Shown piece by piece: positions 18,605 to 28,211 of a DNA stretch of 64,000 bases (position 1 is its first letter; every line of letters begins with the position of its first letter). The stretch comes from Cedecea neteri (lineage in GTDB: Bacteria > Pseudomonadota > Gammaproteobacteria > Enterobacterales > Enterobacteriaceae). The translations under genes were made by a program, and so were the position numbers. The notes beneath the pieces are model-generated. The model did not search any database and was not told the DNA's origin. It saw nothing but the letters and a program-made list of their open reading frames with translations. The stretch is taken from positions 4,154,001-4,218,000 of the forward strand of contig NZ_CP009451.1 of NCBI RefSeq assembly GCF_000757825.1, read 5' to 3'.

Positions 18605-19651
18605 ATGGATTTACGCCTTATTCGTCGCGGCTGCTTTGCCGTAGCCCTTATAGCCCTGGCAGGGTGCGATAACGCCCAAAACAGCGCCGCAAAGTCGGTG
18701 GTGCTGGAGGGTAAAACCATGGGGACTTACTGGCGTGTTAGCCTGGCCGACGTGGACGCCGCGCAGAAGACGACGCTGCAGAAAAAAATTCAGGCTCAGC
18801 TGGATGGCGATGACAAATTGATGTCGACCTGGAAAAAGGATTCGGCACTTTCCTTTTTTAACCAATCGACCAGTACTGAACCGTATCCGGTAAGCGAGGC
18901 GATGAGCGATATCGTCACCATGGCGCTGCGGATTGGCGCCAAAACCGACGGGGCGATGGACATTACGGTTGGGCCTCTGGTCAACTTGTGGGGATTTGGA
19001 CCGGATAAACAGCCTCTGCACACCCCAAACCAGGCGCAAATCGACGCCGCGAAAGCGCTAACAGGCCTGCAGCATCTTAAGGTGGTAAATGCGGCCGGGC
19101 AGCAGTGGTTGCAAAAGGATCTGCCGGGGCTGTATGTCGATCTGTCGACTATCGGGGAAGGTTACGCCGCCGATCATCTTGCACGCCTGATGGAGCAAAA
19201 TGGCATTAGCCGCTATCTCGTGTCCGTCGGCGGGGCGGTGGCCACTCGCGGGACAAATCCGGACGGCAAGCCTTGGCGCGTGGCCATTCAGAAGCCGACC
19301 GATCGGGAAAATGCCGTTCAGGCAATGGTCGATATTAACGGCCATGGGATCAGTACTTCAGGCAGCTACCGTAACTATTACGAACTGGATGGCAAACGTA
19401 TCTCGCACATTATTAACCCTCAGACCGGGCGACCAATCGAGCACAAACTCGTTTCCGCGACCGTTATTGCCACCACGGCTATGGAGGCTGATGGTTGGGA
19501 TACCGGCCTGATGGTACTGGGGGAAGAAAAAGCGAAGCAGGTCGCGCAGCGAGAAGGGCTGGCGGTTTATCTCATCAGCAAAGAAGGAGATGGCTTCCGC
19601 AGCTGGATGTCGCCGCAGTTCAAAACCTTCCTCCTCGACGAGAAAAATTAA
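18605..19651 (+). CDS. apbE: FAD:protein FMN transferase ApbE (lipoprotein)
   Basis: Transfers FMN from FAD onto threonine residues of target flavoproteins such as Rnf/Nqr subunits. I choose the ATG at 18605, preceded by AGGAG (18591-18595). It gives 348 residues (E. coli 351) and a proper lipoprotein signal with lipobox LAGC and acylated Cys21. Family motifs include GKTMGTYWRV, DGAMDITVGPLVNLWGFG, the flavin-binding VSVGGAVATRG, and the metal/active-site region STSGSYRNYY and HIINPQTGRP. It stands alone, followed closely by ada; its stop codon overlaps the putative Ada box. Confidence 0.94.
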   Translation: MDLRLIRRGCFAVALIALAGCDNAQNSAAKSVVLEGKTMGTYWRVSLADVDAAQKTTLQKKIQAQLDGDDKLMSTWKKDSALSFFNQSTSTEPYPVSEAMSDIVTMALRIGAKTDGAMDITVGPLVNLWGFGPDKQPLHTPNQAQIDAAKALTGLQHLKVVNAAGQQWLQKDLPGLYVDLSTIGEGYAADHLARLMEQNGISRYLVSVGGAVATRGTNPDGKPWRVAIQKPTDRENAVQAMVDINGHGISTSGSYRNYYELDGKRISHIINPQTGRPIEHKLVSATVIATTAMEADGWDTGLMVLGEEKAKQVAQREGLAVYLISKEGDGFRSWMSPQFKTFLLDEKN

Positions 19652-19658
19652 AAAGCAA
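19646..19658 (+). promoter_or_regulatory. Ada box upstream of ada
   Basis: AATTAAAAAGCAA matches the Ada operator AAT-N6-GCAA exactly, 70 bases before the ada start. A TAAGAT at 19704-19709 could be the -10. Methylated Ada activating its own promoter is established in E. coli. The box overlaps the apbE stop codon (TAA 19649-19651). Confidence 0.65.
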
Positions 19659-19727
19659 GAACCCGAGTTTTTCATCCGGCCCTGGCTGCCATGATGGTAT
19701 CGTTAAGATAAGCATGAGGTCGTGATG

Positions 19728-20798
19728 ATGAAACAGAACAACGGTTATATTACAGAGCAGCAACGCTGGCAGGCGGTTGAGCAGCGTGATGCCCGGGCTG
19801 ACGGGCAGTTTGTCTTTGCCGTCAAAACGACCGGGATCTTCTGCCGGCCATCCTGCAGCGCCCGCCGTCCGCTGCGTGAAAATACGGGGTTCTACACTTC
19901 GCCCGAAGCGGCGCTGAAGGCCGGTTTCCGAGCCTGCAAACGCTGCCAGCCGGACAAGCTTGCCCCTGAGCTGCAGCGAGTTGCGCGCATCGAACAAGCC
20001 TGCCGCATTATTGAAGCCAGCGATTCACCTCTCACGCTTGATGAGCTGGCAGGACAGGTTGCCATGAGCAGCTTTCACTTTCATCGACTGTTCAAAAGCG
20101 TCACCGGCGTAACGCCGAATGAATGGCAAAAAGCGCATCGTGCTCGTCGGCTGCGTGACGCGCTCGCGCAGGGAACAGAGGTAACAAAGGCCATTTTTGA
20201 TGCCGGGTTTCAGTCCGGCAGCGCGTTCTACCATCAGGCTGATGCCGCGCTGGGCATGACGGCGAGCCAATACCGAAAGGGCGGGGCCCGTACGCACGTG
20301 CAGTTTGTGGTCGGCACCTGCCAATTGGGAGAGTTTCTGGTGGCTGAAAGCGAGCGGGGCATTTGTGCGATTTTGTTGGGTGAACATGCCGAAGCGCTGA
20401 TAAGTGAACTCGAAACCGAGTTTCCCCGTTCACAGCTCATGCCGGGTGATGAAACGTTTGAGTCACGCGTTGCGCGGGTGATTAGTTTTATTGAGTCGCC
20501 AGGAACTGAATTTATCTTACCTCTCGACATTCGCGGCACGGCATTTCAGCAGTTGGTATGGCAGGCATTAAGAGCCGTTCCGCCCGGAGCTACCGTGAGC
20601 TACAGCGAGCTGGCGGCACGTATAGGTAAGCCCGCCGCCGTTCGTGCCGTGGCCGGTGCATGTGCGGCCAACACGCTTGCGGTCGCCATTCCCTGCCATC
20701 GAGTGATCCGCAGCGATGGTGGTTTGTCCGGCTACCGCTGGGGCGTGGAGCGCAAACGTCGGCTTCTGGAAAACGAGAAGCAAAGCCTGGAGGAATAA
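19728..20798 (+). CDS. ada: Ada: methyl-responsive activator and O6-methylguanine-DNA methyltransferase
   Basis: Two-part DNA repair and regulatory protein of the adaptive response to alkylation. With the ATG at 19728 (GAGG 9 bases upstream) it has 356 residues (E. coli 354). The GTG at 19722 and ATG at 19725 are in-frame alternatives. The N-terminal zinc cysteines Cys39, Cys43, Cys70 and Cys73 are present; Cys39 accepts methyl groups from phosphotriesters. An AraC-type helix-turn-helix covers about 85-185. The C-terminal methyltransferase carries Cys323 in IPCHRV and the LSGYRWG motif. Its stop overlaps the alkB start by one base (TAATG). Confidence 0.96.
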   Translation: MKQNNGYITEQQRWQAVEQRDARADGQFVFAVKTTGIFCRPSCSARRPLRENTGFYTSPEAALKAGFRACKRCQPDKLAPELQRVARIEQACRIIEASDSPLTLDELAGQVAMSSFHFHRLFKSVTGVTPNEWQKAHRARRLRDALAQGTEVTKAIFDAGFQSGSAFYHQADAALGMTASQYRKGGARTHVQFVVGTCQLGEFLVAESERGICAILLGEHAEALISELETEFPRSQLMPGDETFESRVARVISFIESPGTEFILPLDIRGTAFQQLVWQALRAVPPGATVSYSELAARIGKPAAVRAVAGACAANTLAVAIPCHRVIRSDGGLSGYRWGVERKRRLLENEKQSLEE

Positions 20799-21439
20799 TG
20801 CTGGATTTGTTCGCCGATGAGGCCCCCTGGGAAGAACCGCTCGCAGAAGGCGCAATTATTCTGCGCCGCTTTGCCCGGGAGGATGCCGCCGCGCTGATGG
20901 CGGCCGTTCATCAGGTATCGCAGCAGGCGCCTTTTCGCCATATGGTCACGCCCGGTGGACATACCATGTCGGTGGCGATGACCAACTGCGGCGAGCTGGG
21001 CTGGAGCACAAACCAGCACGGCTATCTCTATTCACCGAAGGACTCGCTGACCGGCCAGTTCTGGCCTCAGCTTCCCTCTCTGTTTCAGGACGTCTGCGCG
21101 CGAGCTTCGCATGCTGCGGGATACGCGGATTTTGACCCTGATGCCTGCCTGATCAACCGCTATGCGCCCGGAACAAAGCTTTCTCTTCATCAGGATAAAG
21201 ACGAACCGAATCTGCGTCAGCCGATTGTTTCTGTCTCCCTGGGTTTACCTGCCGTTTTTCAGTTTGGCGGGCTACAGCGTAGCGATCCGCTGCAGCGCGT
21301 CATGCTTGAGCATGGCGACGTGGTGGTGTGGGGAGGCGCATCACGGCTTTTCTATCACGGCATTCTGCCTCTCAAACCCGGCTTTCATCCCCTTACCGAC
21401 CAGTTCCGCTATAACCTGACCTTTCGCCGCGCGTCGTAA
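20798..21439 (+). CDS. alkB: Alpha-ketoglutarate-dependent DNA dealkylase AlkB
   Basis: Iron(II)/2-oxoglutarate dioxygenase that repairs 1-methyladenine and 3-methylcytosine by oxidative demethylation. It has 213 residues (E. coli 216). The iron ligands His131, Asp133 and His187 and the 2-oxoglutarate-binding Arg204 and Arg210 fall at exactly the E. coli positions (LHQDKDE, FYHGI, FRYNLTFR). Start chosen at the ATG overlapping the ada stop, with AGGA just upstream, giving translational coupling in the ada-alkB operon. Confidence 0.97.
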   Translation: MLDLFADEAPWEEPLAEGAIILRRFAREDAAALMAAVHQVSQQAPFRHMVTPGGHTMSVAMTNCGELGWSTNQHGYLYSPKDSLTGQFWPQLPSLFQDVCARASHAAGYADFDPDACLINRYAPGTKLSLHQDKDEPNLRQPIVSVSLGLPAVFQFGGLQRSDPLQRVMLEHGDVVVWGGASRLFYHGILPLKPGFHPLTDQFRYNLTFRRAS

Positions 21440-21522
21440 GGCAAATAAAAATAAGAATTATTCTTGCTGTGGACGGCGAGCCGTTTAAACTGCTCGCTGT
21501 TTTATTTTGCAGGTAGGGAATA

Positions 21523-23169
21523 ATGGAGCTACTTCGTGTGGTTTATCGCCAGTATCGCTGGCCTTTTATGATGGTCATGGCGTTAAGCCTGGCAAGCGCC
21601 GCGCTGGGCATCGGCCTGATTGCCTTTATTAATCAGCGGCTGATTGAAACGCCAGATATCACCCTCGCGGTGTTGCCGGAATTTTTGGGCCTGCTTTTAT
21701 TGCTGATGGCCGTGACGCTGGGCTCCCAGCTGGCATTAACTACCCTCGGTCACCATTTTGTTTTTCGCCTGCGTAGCGAGTTTATTAAGCGCCTGATGGA
21801 TACCGACGTTGAGCGGGTCGAACAGCTTGGCAGCGCGGCGCTGTTGGCGGGGTTAACCAGCGATATTCGCAACATCACCATCGCTTTTGTGCGCCTGCCG
21901 GAGCTGGTGCAGGGCATTATTCTGGCTATCGGCTCTGCGGCCTATCTGGCCTGGCTCTCGCCGAAAATGCTGGGCGTCACCACCGTGTGGCTGGTGATAA
22001 CCATTGTCGGTGGCTATTTGCTGGTGGCGCGGGTATACAAACATATGGCCCAGCTTCGGGAGATCGAAGATAAGCTCTATAACGACTACCAAACCGTCAT
22101 CGAAGGGCGCAAAGAGCTGGCGTTGAACCGCGAGCGAGCGGAACGGATTTACCAGGATACCTACACGCCTCATGCTGCCGATTATCGAAACAACATTATC
22201 CGGGCGGATACCTACCACCTGAGCGCTGTAAACTGGTCAAATATTATGATGCTGGGCGCAATTGGCCTGGTGTTTTATATGGCTAACAGCCTGGGCTGGT
22301 CCGATACCAACGTAGCAGCCACTTTCTCTTTAACGTTGTTATTCCTGCGCACGCCACTCCTTTCTGCCGTGGGAGCCTTACCGACGCTATTAAGCGCCCA
22401 GGTTGCCTTTAACAAGCTGAACAAGTTCCAGCTCGCGCCTTACGATGCCCGGTTCCCCCGTTCGAAAGAAGCTGGGAACTGGCAACAGCTTGAAATGCGC
22501 GATGTGGTATTCCAGTACGGTGACAATAGCTTCGGCGTAGGCCCGCTTAATCTCACCATTAAGCGCGGAGAGCTGCTGTTCCTGATTGGCGGCAACGGCA
22601 GCGGAAAATCTACCCTTGCGATGCTGCTTACCGGACTTTATCAGCCGGTGAGCGGGGCTATTTACCTTGATGGAAAAAGAGTTGAGGCCGAAACGCAGGA
22701 CGACTACCGCAAGCTATTCTCGGCAGTCTTTACCGACGTCTGGCTGTTCGACAGGCTTCTTGGACCACAGGGTAAGCAGGCTAACCCTGAGCTGGTGGCC
22801 AGCTGGCTTGAGCGGCTGAAGATGAGCAGCAAGCTGGAGCTGGAAAACGGCACCATTCTTAACCTCAAGCTGTCGAAAGGTCAGCGCAAGCGCGTGGCGC
22901 TGCTGCTGGCGCTGGCGGAGGAACGCGATATTATTCTGCTGGACGAATGGGCCGCAGACCAGGATCCTCATTTCCGCCGGGAGTTCTACCAGGTGCTGCT
23001 GCCGCTGATGCAGCAAATGGGGAAAACGGTGTTTGCCATCAGCCATGACGATAATTACTTCATCCATGCCGACCGCCTGCTGGAAATGCGCCAGGGTAAG
23101 CTTAGCGAACTTACCGGCCATGAGCGGGAGCAGGCGTCACGCGATGCCGTAGCAAGAACGGGCCATTAG
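21523..23169 (+). CDS. yojI: ABC exporter YojI (multidrug/microcin J25 type)
   Basis: Fused permease-ATPase of 548 residues (E. coli YojI 547), a half-transporter probably acting as a dimer. In E. coli it exports microcin J25 with TolC. About six membrane helices lie in residues 1-300. The ATPase part has Walker [10 protein letters not shown], signature LSKGQRKR and Walker B IILLDEW, with the switch histidine in AISHDD. It follows ada-alkB by 83 bases, as in E. coli, and ends in its own terminator. The native substrate is unknown. Confidence 0.94.
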   Translation: MELLRVVYRQYRWPFMMVMALSLASAALGIGLIAFINQRLIETPDITLAVLPEFLGLLLLLMAVTLGSQLALTTLGHHFVFRLRSEFIKRLMDTDVERVEQLGSAALLAGLTSDIRNITIAFVRLPELVQGIILAIGSAAYLAWLSPKMLGVTTVWLVITIVGGYLLVARVYKHMAQLREIEDKLYNDYQTVIEGRKELALNRERAERIYQDTYTPHAADYRNNIIRADTYHLSAVNWSNIMMLGAIGLVFYMANSLGWSDTNVAATFSLTLLFLRTPLLSAVGALPTLLSAQVAFNKLNKFQLAPYDARFPRSKEAGNWQQLEMRDVVFQYGDNSFGVGPLNLTIKRGELLFLIGGNGSGKSTLAMLLTGLYQPVSGAIYLDGKRVEAETQDDYRKLFSAVFTDVWLFDRLLGPQGKQANPELVASWLERLKMSSKLELENGTILNLKLSKGQRKRVALLLALAEERDIILLDEWAADQDPHFRREFYQVLLPLMQQMGKTVFAISHDDNYFIHADRLLEMRQGKLSELTGHEREQASRDAVARTGH

Positions 23170-23191
23170 GTCAGCGTTTTCTAAACAAAGT

Positions 23192-23225
23192 AAAAAAAAC
23201 CAGTCTATTAAGGCTGGTTTTTTGT
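23192..23225 (+). terminator. yojI terminator
   Basis: AAAAAAAACCAGTC, loop, GGCTGGTTTTTTG: stem AACCAG(T/C)C around TATTAA with long flanking A and T runs. Confidence 0.88.
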
Positions 23226-23282
23226 TTTCTTCATCTTCCCGCGCTATAAACTAACTCGTCGTTTCAAGGGAACAGTTTATTT

Positions 23283-24710
23283 ATGACAGCCATTCAGAAG
23301 TACAGCACCAAAGAGCGCGACCAGGATCGGGCGCGCATCCTGCAAATCTTGCTGACGAATAAGGCCGTTGCCAGCGGCATTCTGGCCAAAGAGCCGCTCG
23401 CTGAAACGCAAAGTGCTGAACAGGATATCGCCGAGATAGTGACGCTGGTAGGGCGGCTGCCCGCGCCGGATCTCGCCGATGTCCTGGAAGCATTGCCCAC
23501 GGAAGAGCGTTTAGCGCTGTGGAGCCTGATTACCGAAGAGCGGCGCGGTAGCGTACTGGTCGAAGCGGCAGAAACCGTCTGGGACGATCTGATTGAGGAT
23601 ATGAGCGATAAAGCGTTGCTTAACGCGCTACGCCCGCTGGATATTGACGATCAGATCTATCTGGCGCAATACCTTCCTCGCGATCTGGTCGGGCGCCTGC
23701 TGGCGACGATGCCGCAGAATGAGCGCACCCAGGTTCGCCAGATCCTGCATTATGACAAGCACAGCGTCGGTGCGATCATGGACTTTGAAGTGATCACCGT
23801 GCGTCCTGACGTCACGCTTGCCGTGGTGCAGCGCTATCTTCGACTTCGCGGTAAAGTCCCGCAGAACACCGATAAACTGTTTGTCACCAGCCGGGACAAA
23901 ACGCTGTTGGGGGAGCTGGACCTCACCGCGATTTTGCTGCATGCGCCGCAAACGCCGGTGTTTAAAGTGATGGACGACAATCCCACCTGTTTTGCTCCGG
24001 AAGATCACGATGAAAAAGCCGCACGTACCTTTGAGCGTGACGACTTAATCAGCGCCGCGGTTATCGATAGCGCCGGCAAGCTGATGGGCCGCTTAACGGT
24101 CGATGAGATTGTTGACGTGGTGTACGAGGAAACCGACAGCGATTTGCGCCGCATGGGTGGCCTGAGCACGGAAGAGGACGTCTTTGCGCCGGTGAGCAAA
24201 GCCGTTCGCACCCGATGGGCGTGGCTTGCCATTAACCTTTGTACTGCGTTTGTGGCTTCGCGTGTGATCGGGCTCTTTGAACATACCATTTCTCAACTGG
24301 TGGCCCTGGCGTCTCTGATGCCGATTGTGGCCGGGATCGGCGGCAACACCGGTAACCAGACTATTACCATGATCGTGCGCGCGTTAGCGCTACAGCATAT
24401 TCAGGCCGGCAATATCTCATTCCTGATGTTGCGCGAGCTTGGCGTGGCGTTGATCAACGGCCTGGTCTGGGGCGGCGTGATGGGAACGATTACCTGGCTG
24501 TTGTATAACGACGCAGCGATGGGCGGCGTCATGACGCTGGCGATGATCCTGAATCTTTTGGTTGCGGCGCTGATGGGCGTGGTGATTCCGATGACGATGA
24601 CCAAACTGGGCAAAGATCCCGCCGTCGGCTCAAGCGTAATGATCACGGCGATAACCGACACCGGCGGATTCTTTATCTTCCTCGGCCTGGCAACGTTGTT
24701 CCTGCTGTAA
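23283..24710 (+). CDS. mgtE: Magnesium transporter MgtE
   Basis: Magnesium channel/transporter of the MgtE (SLC41) family, 475 residues. Domain order is complete: an N-terminal superhelical domain (about 45-145, LPAPDLADVLEALPTEERL), two CBS repeats (about 150-280) that sense cytoplasmic Mg2+, a connecting helix (VYEETDSDLRRMGGL), and five membrane helices. The pore motif PIVAGIGGNTGNQT and the last-helix aspartate in ITDTGGFFIFLGLA are present. The gene is not at this place in E. coli K-12, which lacks MgtE. It stands alone between the yojI terminator and a convergent GT8 gene. Confidence 0.94.
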   Translation: MTAIQKYSTKERDQDRARILQILLTNKAVASGILAKEPLAETQSAEQDIAEIVTLVGRLPAPDLADVLEALPTEERLALWSLITEERRGSVLVEAAETVWDDLIEDMSDKALLNALRPLDIDDQIYLAQYLPRDLVGRLLATMPQNERTQVRQILHYDKHSVGAIMDFEVITVRPDVTLAVVQRYLRLRGKVPQNTDKLFVTSRDKTLLGELDLTAILLHAPQTPVFKVMDDNPTCFAPEDHDEKAARTFERDDLISAAVIDSAGKLMGRLTVDEIVDVVYEETDSDLRRMGGLSTEEDVFAPVSKAVRTRWAWLAINLCTAFVASRVIGLFEHTISQLVALASLMPIVAGIGGNTGNQTITMIVRALALQHIQAGNISFLMLRELGVALINGLVWGGVMGTITWLLYNDAAMGGVMTLAMILNLLVAALMGVVIPMTMTKLGKDPAVGSSVMITAITDTGGFFIFLGLATLFLL

Positions 24711-24717
24711 TCCGATA

Positions 24718-24748
24718 TAACGCCCTGAATGGCGTTCAGGGCGTAGCG
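24718..24748. terminator. Terminator between mgtE and the GT8 gene
   Basis: CGCCCTGAA, loop TGGCG, TTCAGGGCG (24721-24743), then AGCGGTTTTTA. It lies between convergent genes. Confidence 0.8.
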
Positions 24749-24752
24749 GTTT

Positions 24753-25754
24753 TTATTTCTTCAGTCCGGATTTTTTCACGATATACCTAATTTGTGAAAT
24801 AAGACTGGAGAGGTATTTCTTCTGGCGGTATTCGTGCTTAGAACGCAGTTTTAACAGGGTGGTTGTATGGGCATCCTGCAGCGGCAAGCCTTTCCAGGGC
24901 GATTGCTCGTAGGCAATATCAAAATAGACCGACGACGGGTAACGCATCCATTGTAACCAGGGTTTTGAGCTGCTGGTGTAGTGGATAAAGACCGTCTCAT
25001 CGGTAATAGTTTCGCTATGCAGATGTGACGTTTTGAGACCAAAGTGATGGGCGGCGTCATAAATCTGATTATATTTTCCCGGCAGCAACAGGCTGTTTTT
25101 ATGGAAAAGAATATTCAGCACGTCCTGATCGAGGAAGCTGTATTCCGTCGTTTTATCCCCAATCATCGCCAGCGCTTTTTCGGTAAAATTGTTCAGCTTC
25201 CACTGTTCGAGATTCAGGTAAATCACCCCGGCATTAAAATAATTACCTTCTATTCCCGGCAAACCCAGTCGCTCCTCGCACGTCTGCTGTACTAACCCCA
25301 GATCCGGGACCACGGCGGCATACTTTTCCCCTAATTTGAGATCCAGGAGAGCGTCAGGACTAGCTTTGCACATCACGTCGGCATCAAGATAAAGAACGGT
25401 TTTCTTAGTCGATGACAGAGAGTTAAACGCAATAAAGCGATAGTAGGTCGCGACGGTCCATTTGGCCCGTACGGGGAAATCTGAGAAGGATGTTTTGTCG
25501 ATCAGATAAATATAAATATTTGTCTGGAATTTTTGCGCCAGCGCGTTAAATTTTTCGAGATGATCGTTGCTGATAAAATCAGTGAAAAAATGGAAGTTGA
25601 ATTTCTTACTGCTATTAATGAGCACTGATACGGCAGAAACGGCGGCACCTAATAAAAAATTCTTGTCGATGCTATAGACAACATCATGTGCCTCTTCACC
25701 TTCAGCCAGGGAGAGATACTCATTACTCACAATATACTTAACAACATGTTCCAT
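24753..25754 (-). CDS. GT8-family glycosyltransferase, LPS-core type
   Basis: Predicted glycosyltransferase of family 8, 333 residues, resembling WaaO/WaaJ-type LPS outer-core hexosyltransferases. The donor and metal-binding motif is LYLDADVMC, with Asp124-x-Asp126. NYFNAGVIYLNLEQW and SFLDQDVLNILF are also typical of the family, and a basic C-terminal part (RSKHEYRQKKYL) may sit at the membrane. It is well outside any waa cluster and visibly more AT-rich than its neighbours, which suggests transfer. It lies between mgtE and tRNA-Pro, on the 3' side of the tRNA gene. The sugar and acceptor cannot be told from sequence. Confidence 0.8.
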   Translation of the reverse strand: MEHVVKYIVSNEYLSLAEGEEAHDVVYSIDKNFLLGAAVSAVSVLINSSKKFNFHFFTDFISNDHLEKFNALAQKFQTNIYIYLIDKTSFSDFPVRAKWTVATYYRFIAFNSLSSTKKTVLYLDADVMCKASPDALLDLKLGEKYAAVVPDLGLVQQTCEERLGLPGIEGNYFNAGVIYLNLEQWKLNNFTEKALAMIGDKTTEYSFLDQDVLNILFHKNSLLLPGKYNQIYDAAHHFGLKTSHLHSETITDETVFIHYTSSSKPWLQWMRYPSSVYFDIAYEQSPWKGLPLQDAHTTTLLKLRSKHEYRQKKYLSSLISQIRYIVKKSGLKK

Positions 25755-25874
25755 TTCGAATTAGCCTATTTCTTTGCCTGTAGGGCTTTTCCCTAATGGC
25801 GTAATATGTCAAAAATCCGCCCCTGACGGAAGTGGCTGTACTTTATTTGCACGGCAGATGGAAGATTTCAGGTA

Positions 25875-25904
25875 CAAAAAAACCAGCCACTGAGGGCTGG
25901 TTTT
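25875..25904 (-). terminator. Terminator downstream of tRNA-Pro
   Basis: AAAACCAGCC / GGCTGGTTTT stem around ACTGAG. It is just past the tRNA 3' end, with a T-run in the minus direction. Confidence 0.85.
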
Positions 25905-25911
25905 AAAATTT

Positions 25912-25988
25912 TGGTCGGCACGAGAGGATTTGAACCTCCGACCCCCGACACCCCATGACGGTGCGCTACCAGGCTGCGCTACGTGCCG
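25912..25988 (-). tRNA. proL: tRNA-Pro (anticodon GGG)
   Basis: On the minus strand the 77-nt gene starts CGGCACGTAGCGCAGCCTGG and ends CTCGTGCCGACCA with encoded CCA. The acceptor stem is CGGCACG/CGTGCCG, the anticodon loop ATGGGGT reads GGG, and the T-arm is GGAGGTTCAAATCCTC. It matches E. coli proL and holds the same place next to yejM. Confidence 0.97.
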
Positions 25989-26064
25989 ACGCAGAAGAAT
26001 AATACTACATTTTTTCGCGTTGATTGCAAGGACGGTTACGGCTAACTGTCTTATAAATAAACAA

Positions 26065-27828
26065 TTAGTTGGCGATGAAACGCTTCTCGTCGGTCAGCAC
26101 CTGCAGCAGCAGATCAAGCTGAGGCTTGGTCTCTTCGATTCTCTTGCCCTGCAGATCGTACATCCTGTAGTTGCCGTTATTGCTAAGCACCAGCGTCATT
26201 TCCGGCGTGGTCACGGCCAGGGTTTCGTTGTCGGCCCCAATCACCCAGTTATTGCGACGGGTGGCGGTAAACAGATCTTCACCCTGTGAATATTCATTTG
26301 CCGGCGTTTTAACGTGCAGCAGACGCTGCATCAGCGTTGTCATGACATCCTGATGATCGGTGAGCTTGGTGATGGTCTGTGCTGGCGTACCCGGCCAGTG
26401 GATCACCAGCGGTACCTGAATATGAGCCCGTGACCAGGCAAAAGCATCGCGCTGTGCGCCAAGCGGGACACCGTGTCCTGCGGTAACGATCACCACGGTA
26501 TTTTGCAGTTTACCCGCCGCCTGAAGCGCATCCAGCACGCGTTTAATCTGTTCATCTACGTTGCCGGCCGCGCGGGAATAGCGCCGCTCAAAGCCCTGCT
26601 GGTTGCCGTTGTCGTCAATGCTGGTGCCGTTAAAGGCCACCCATGAGAACCAGCGGTTATCGTCAGAGGCATACTGATTGAGCCAGTTAATCCACTGTGT
26701 TGCCGTCTGGCTGTCGCCCTGGTTTTTAGCCGGACGTAGCGAGAAGTCGGAGAGCAGGGCCTGGCGGTACATTGCCGAGTTAAAGCCGTCGGAGGCAAAA
26801 AGGCCAAGCTGGTAGCCCTGCTGGTTTAAGCCGGTAATCAGCGCGGCAGGGGTACGTTTTGATAGCACGCCGTCCATATAAGCCGGTGAAATGCCGTAGA
26901 ACAGGCCGAAGATACCGCTGTCGGTACTATTCCCGGAGCTCATGTGCTGGGTAAAGCGGATATTGCCGGCGGCGAATTCGCTCAGCGCTGGCATATCTTT
27001 GCTCACGCTGTCTGCGTTCAGGCCGTCCACGGTAATCAGCAGAACATTGTTGCCGATACCCATATCGCGGAACTGCAGGTTACTCAGCGGATACTGCACC
27101 GAAAGCGCTTCCGGGCTGCCTTGCTCAACCAGACGACGCTGGTACTCTTGCGCATCAAGCAGGCCGTGTTTTTCAAGGAAGCGGCGTGCCGTCATCGGGT
27201 AAGAAAGCGGCAGATTCGCCCGCTGCATGGTTATCGGGCGATAAAAGTTAGCATCCGCCCAGATGTACATCAGGTGGCTGCTAAAGAAAGAGATAAAGAA
27301 CAGAATCACTAAAGGACGCACGTATTTACGGCGACGGCCGAGGCTGCGCAGCTTCTGCCAGCTCCACGTCGCAAATAGCATCTCAATAAGCAAAATCACC
27401 GGTGCGCTGATGAACATCAGCTGCCAGTCGCGGGCCATCTCCCCCTGGTCAGGGTTAATCACCAGATCCCAGACGGTGGGATTAAGGTGAAGGTGGAAGC
27501 GCGTGAAAACTTCGCTGTCTATCAGCAATAGCGTCATGCCCGCCGTGGCTAAGGCAGCGCTGATAAAGCGCAGCAGGCGCTGCGACATCACGATAAACGT
27601 CAGCGGAAAAATCAGCAGTAAATAGGCAGCAAACACCAAAAAACTAAAGTGCCCAACGACGCTAAGGTACGAATAAACTCGCCCCGTCAGCGTCGTTGGC
27701 CAGTCGGCAATAAACAGATAGCGGCTACCCAGCAGCATGGCCAGCAGGATATTAAACAGGGCGAACCAGTGTCCCCAACTGACCATCTGGGAAACTTTTT
27801 CGCGGTAGCGCTGACGGTTAGTCACCAT
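26065..27828 (-). CDS. yejM: LPS synthesis regulator YejM (LapC/PbgA)
   Basis: Essential-type inner-membrane protein that senses periplasmic-leaflet LPS. It controls LpxC degradation through LapB and FtsH, work done in E. coli and Salmonella. It has 587 residues (E. coli 586). Five N-terminal membrane helices (about 18-190) are followed by an arginine-rich linker (FYRPITMQRANLPLSYPMTARRF), which in the known structures binds lipid A. A periplasmic sulfatase-like domain follows (VLLITVDGLNADS, VIVTAGHGVPLG). It is downstream of yejL with a 19-base gap and is followed by proL, as in E. coli. Confidence 0.97.
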   Translation of the reverse strand: MVTNRQRYREKVSQMVSWGHWFALFNILLAMLLGSRYLFIADWPTTLTGRVYSYLSVVGHFSFLVFAAYLLLIFPLTFIVMSQRLLRFISAALATAGMTLLLIDSEVFTRFHLHLNPTVWDLVINPDQGEMARDWQLMFISAPVILLIEMLFATWSWQKLRSLGRRRKYVRPLVILFFISFFSSHLMYIWADANFYRPITMQRANLPLSYPMTARRFLEKHGLLDAQEYQRRLVEQGSPEALSVQYPLSNLQFRDMGIGNNVLLITVDGLNADSVSKDMPALSEFAAGNIRFTQHMSSGNSTDSGIFGLFYGISPAYMDGVLSKRTPAALITGLNQQGYQLGLFASDGFNSAMYRQALLSDFSLRPAKNQGDSQTATQWINWLNQYASDDNRWFSWVAFNGTSIDDNGNQQGFERRYSRAAGNVDEQIKRVLDALQAAGKLQNTVVIVTAGHGVPLGAQRDAFAWSRAHIQVPLVIHWPGTPAQTITKLTDHQDVMTTLMQRLLHVKTPANEYSQGEDLFTATRRNNWVIGADNETLAVTTPEMTLVLSNNGNYRMYDLQGKRIEETKPQLDLLLQVLTDEKRFIAN

Positions 27829-27847
27829 AACTTGTTACGATAGTTCC

Positions 27848-28075
27848 TTAGTGGGCTTTATCTTCGCTCACCGAAGCTTGAAGCGCCTCGGCAAAGGAGC
27901 GAGCCAAAGGACGACGCTGAGCGGACGCCACGCTGGTGTTTATCAGATTGGTGACCATATTTCCCAAAACCATCAGGGAAAGATCGGTAGGCGCGTGGTG
28001 TTTTTCCAGCACGCCGGCCAGTTCGGTCAGCATCGCTTCAACTTGTTCGTCACTGTAGCGGGATGTTTGTGGCAT
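27848..28075 (-). CDS. yejL: YejL family protein (UPF0352)
   Basis: Small helical protein of 75 residues, the same length as E. coli YejL. It begins [40 protein letters not shown] in short and contains conserved NLINTSV. Function is unknown. It forms an operon with yejM and is divergent from yejK, with 136 bases between. Confidence 0.94.
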   Translation of the reverse strand: MPQTSRYSDEQVEAMLTELAGVLEKHHAPTDLSLMVLGNMVTNLINTSVASAQRRPLARSFAEALQASVSEDKAH

Positions 28076-28211
28076 AAATTAAAAATCATTCGTATTCGGG
28101 AAAGGGCATTATCTTACCGTAGCAGGGACGATTTTTCCGCTTTTTTATCACGACTTGCGTCCCGGTAGCGGCGGTGGTTGAATACCGCCCGGTCTTAAAG
28201 GAGAGTTTAAC

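Noticed and set aside
25755..25988. Integrated element at tRNA-Pro
   Set aside because: I looked for a second copy of the tRNA 3' end, an integrase or phage genes on the mgtE/GT8 side and saw none. The case for an island rests only on base composition and position.
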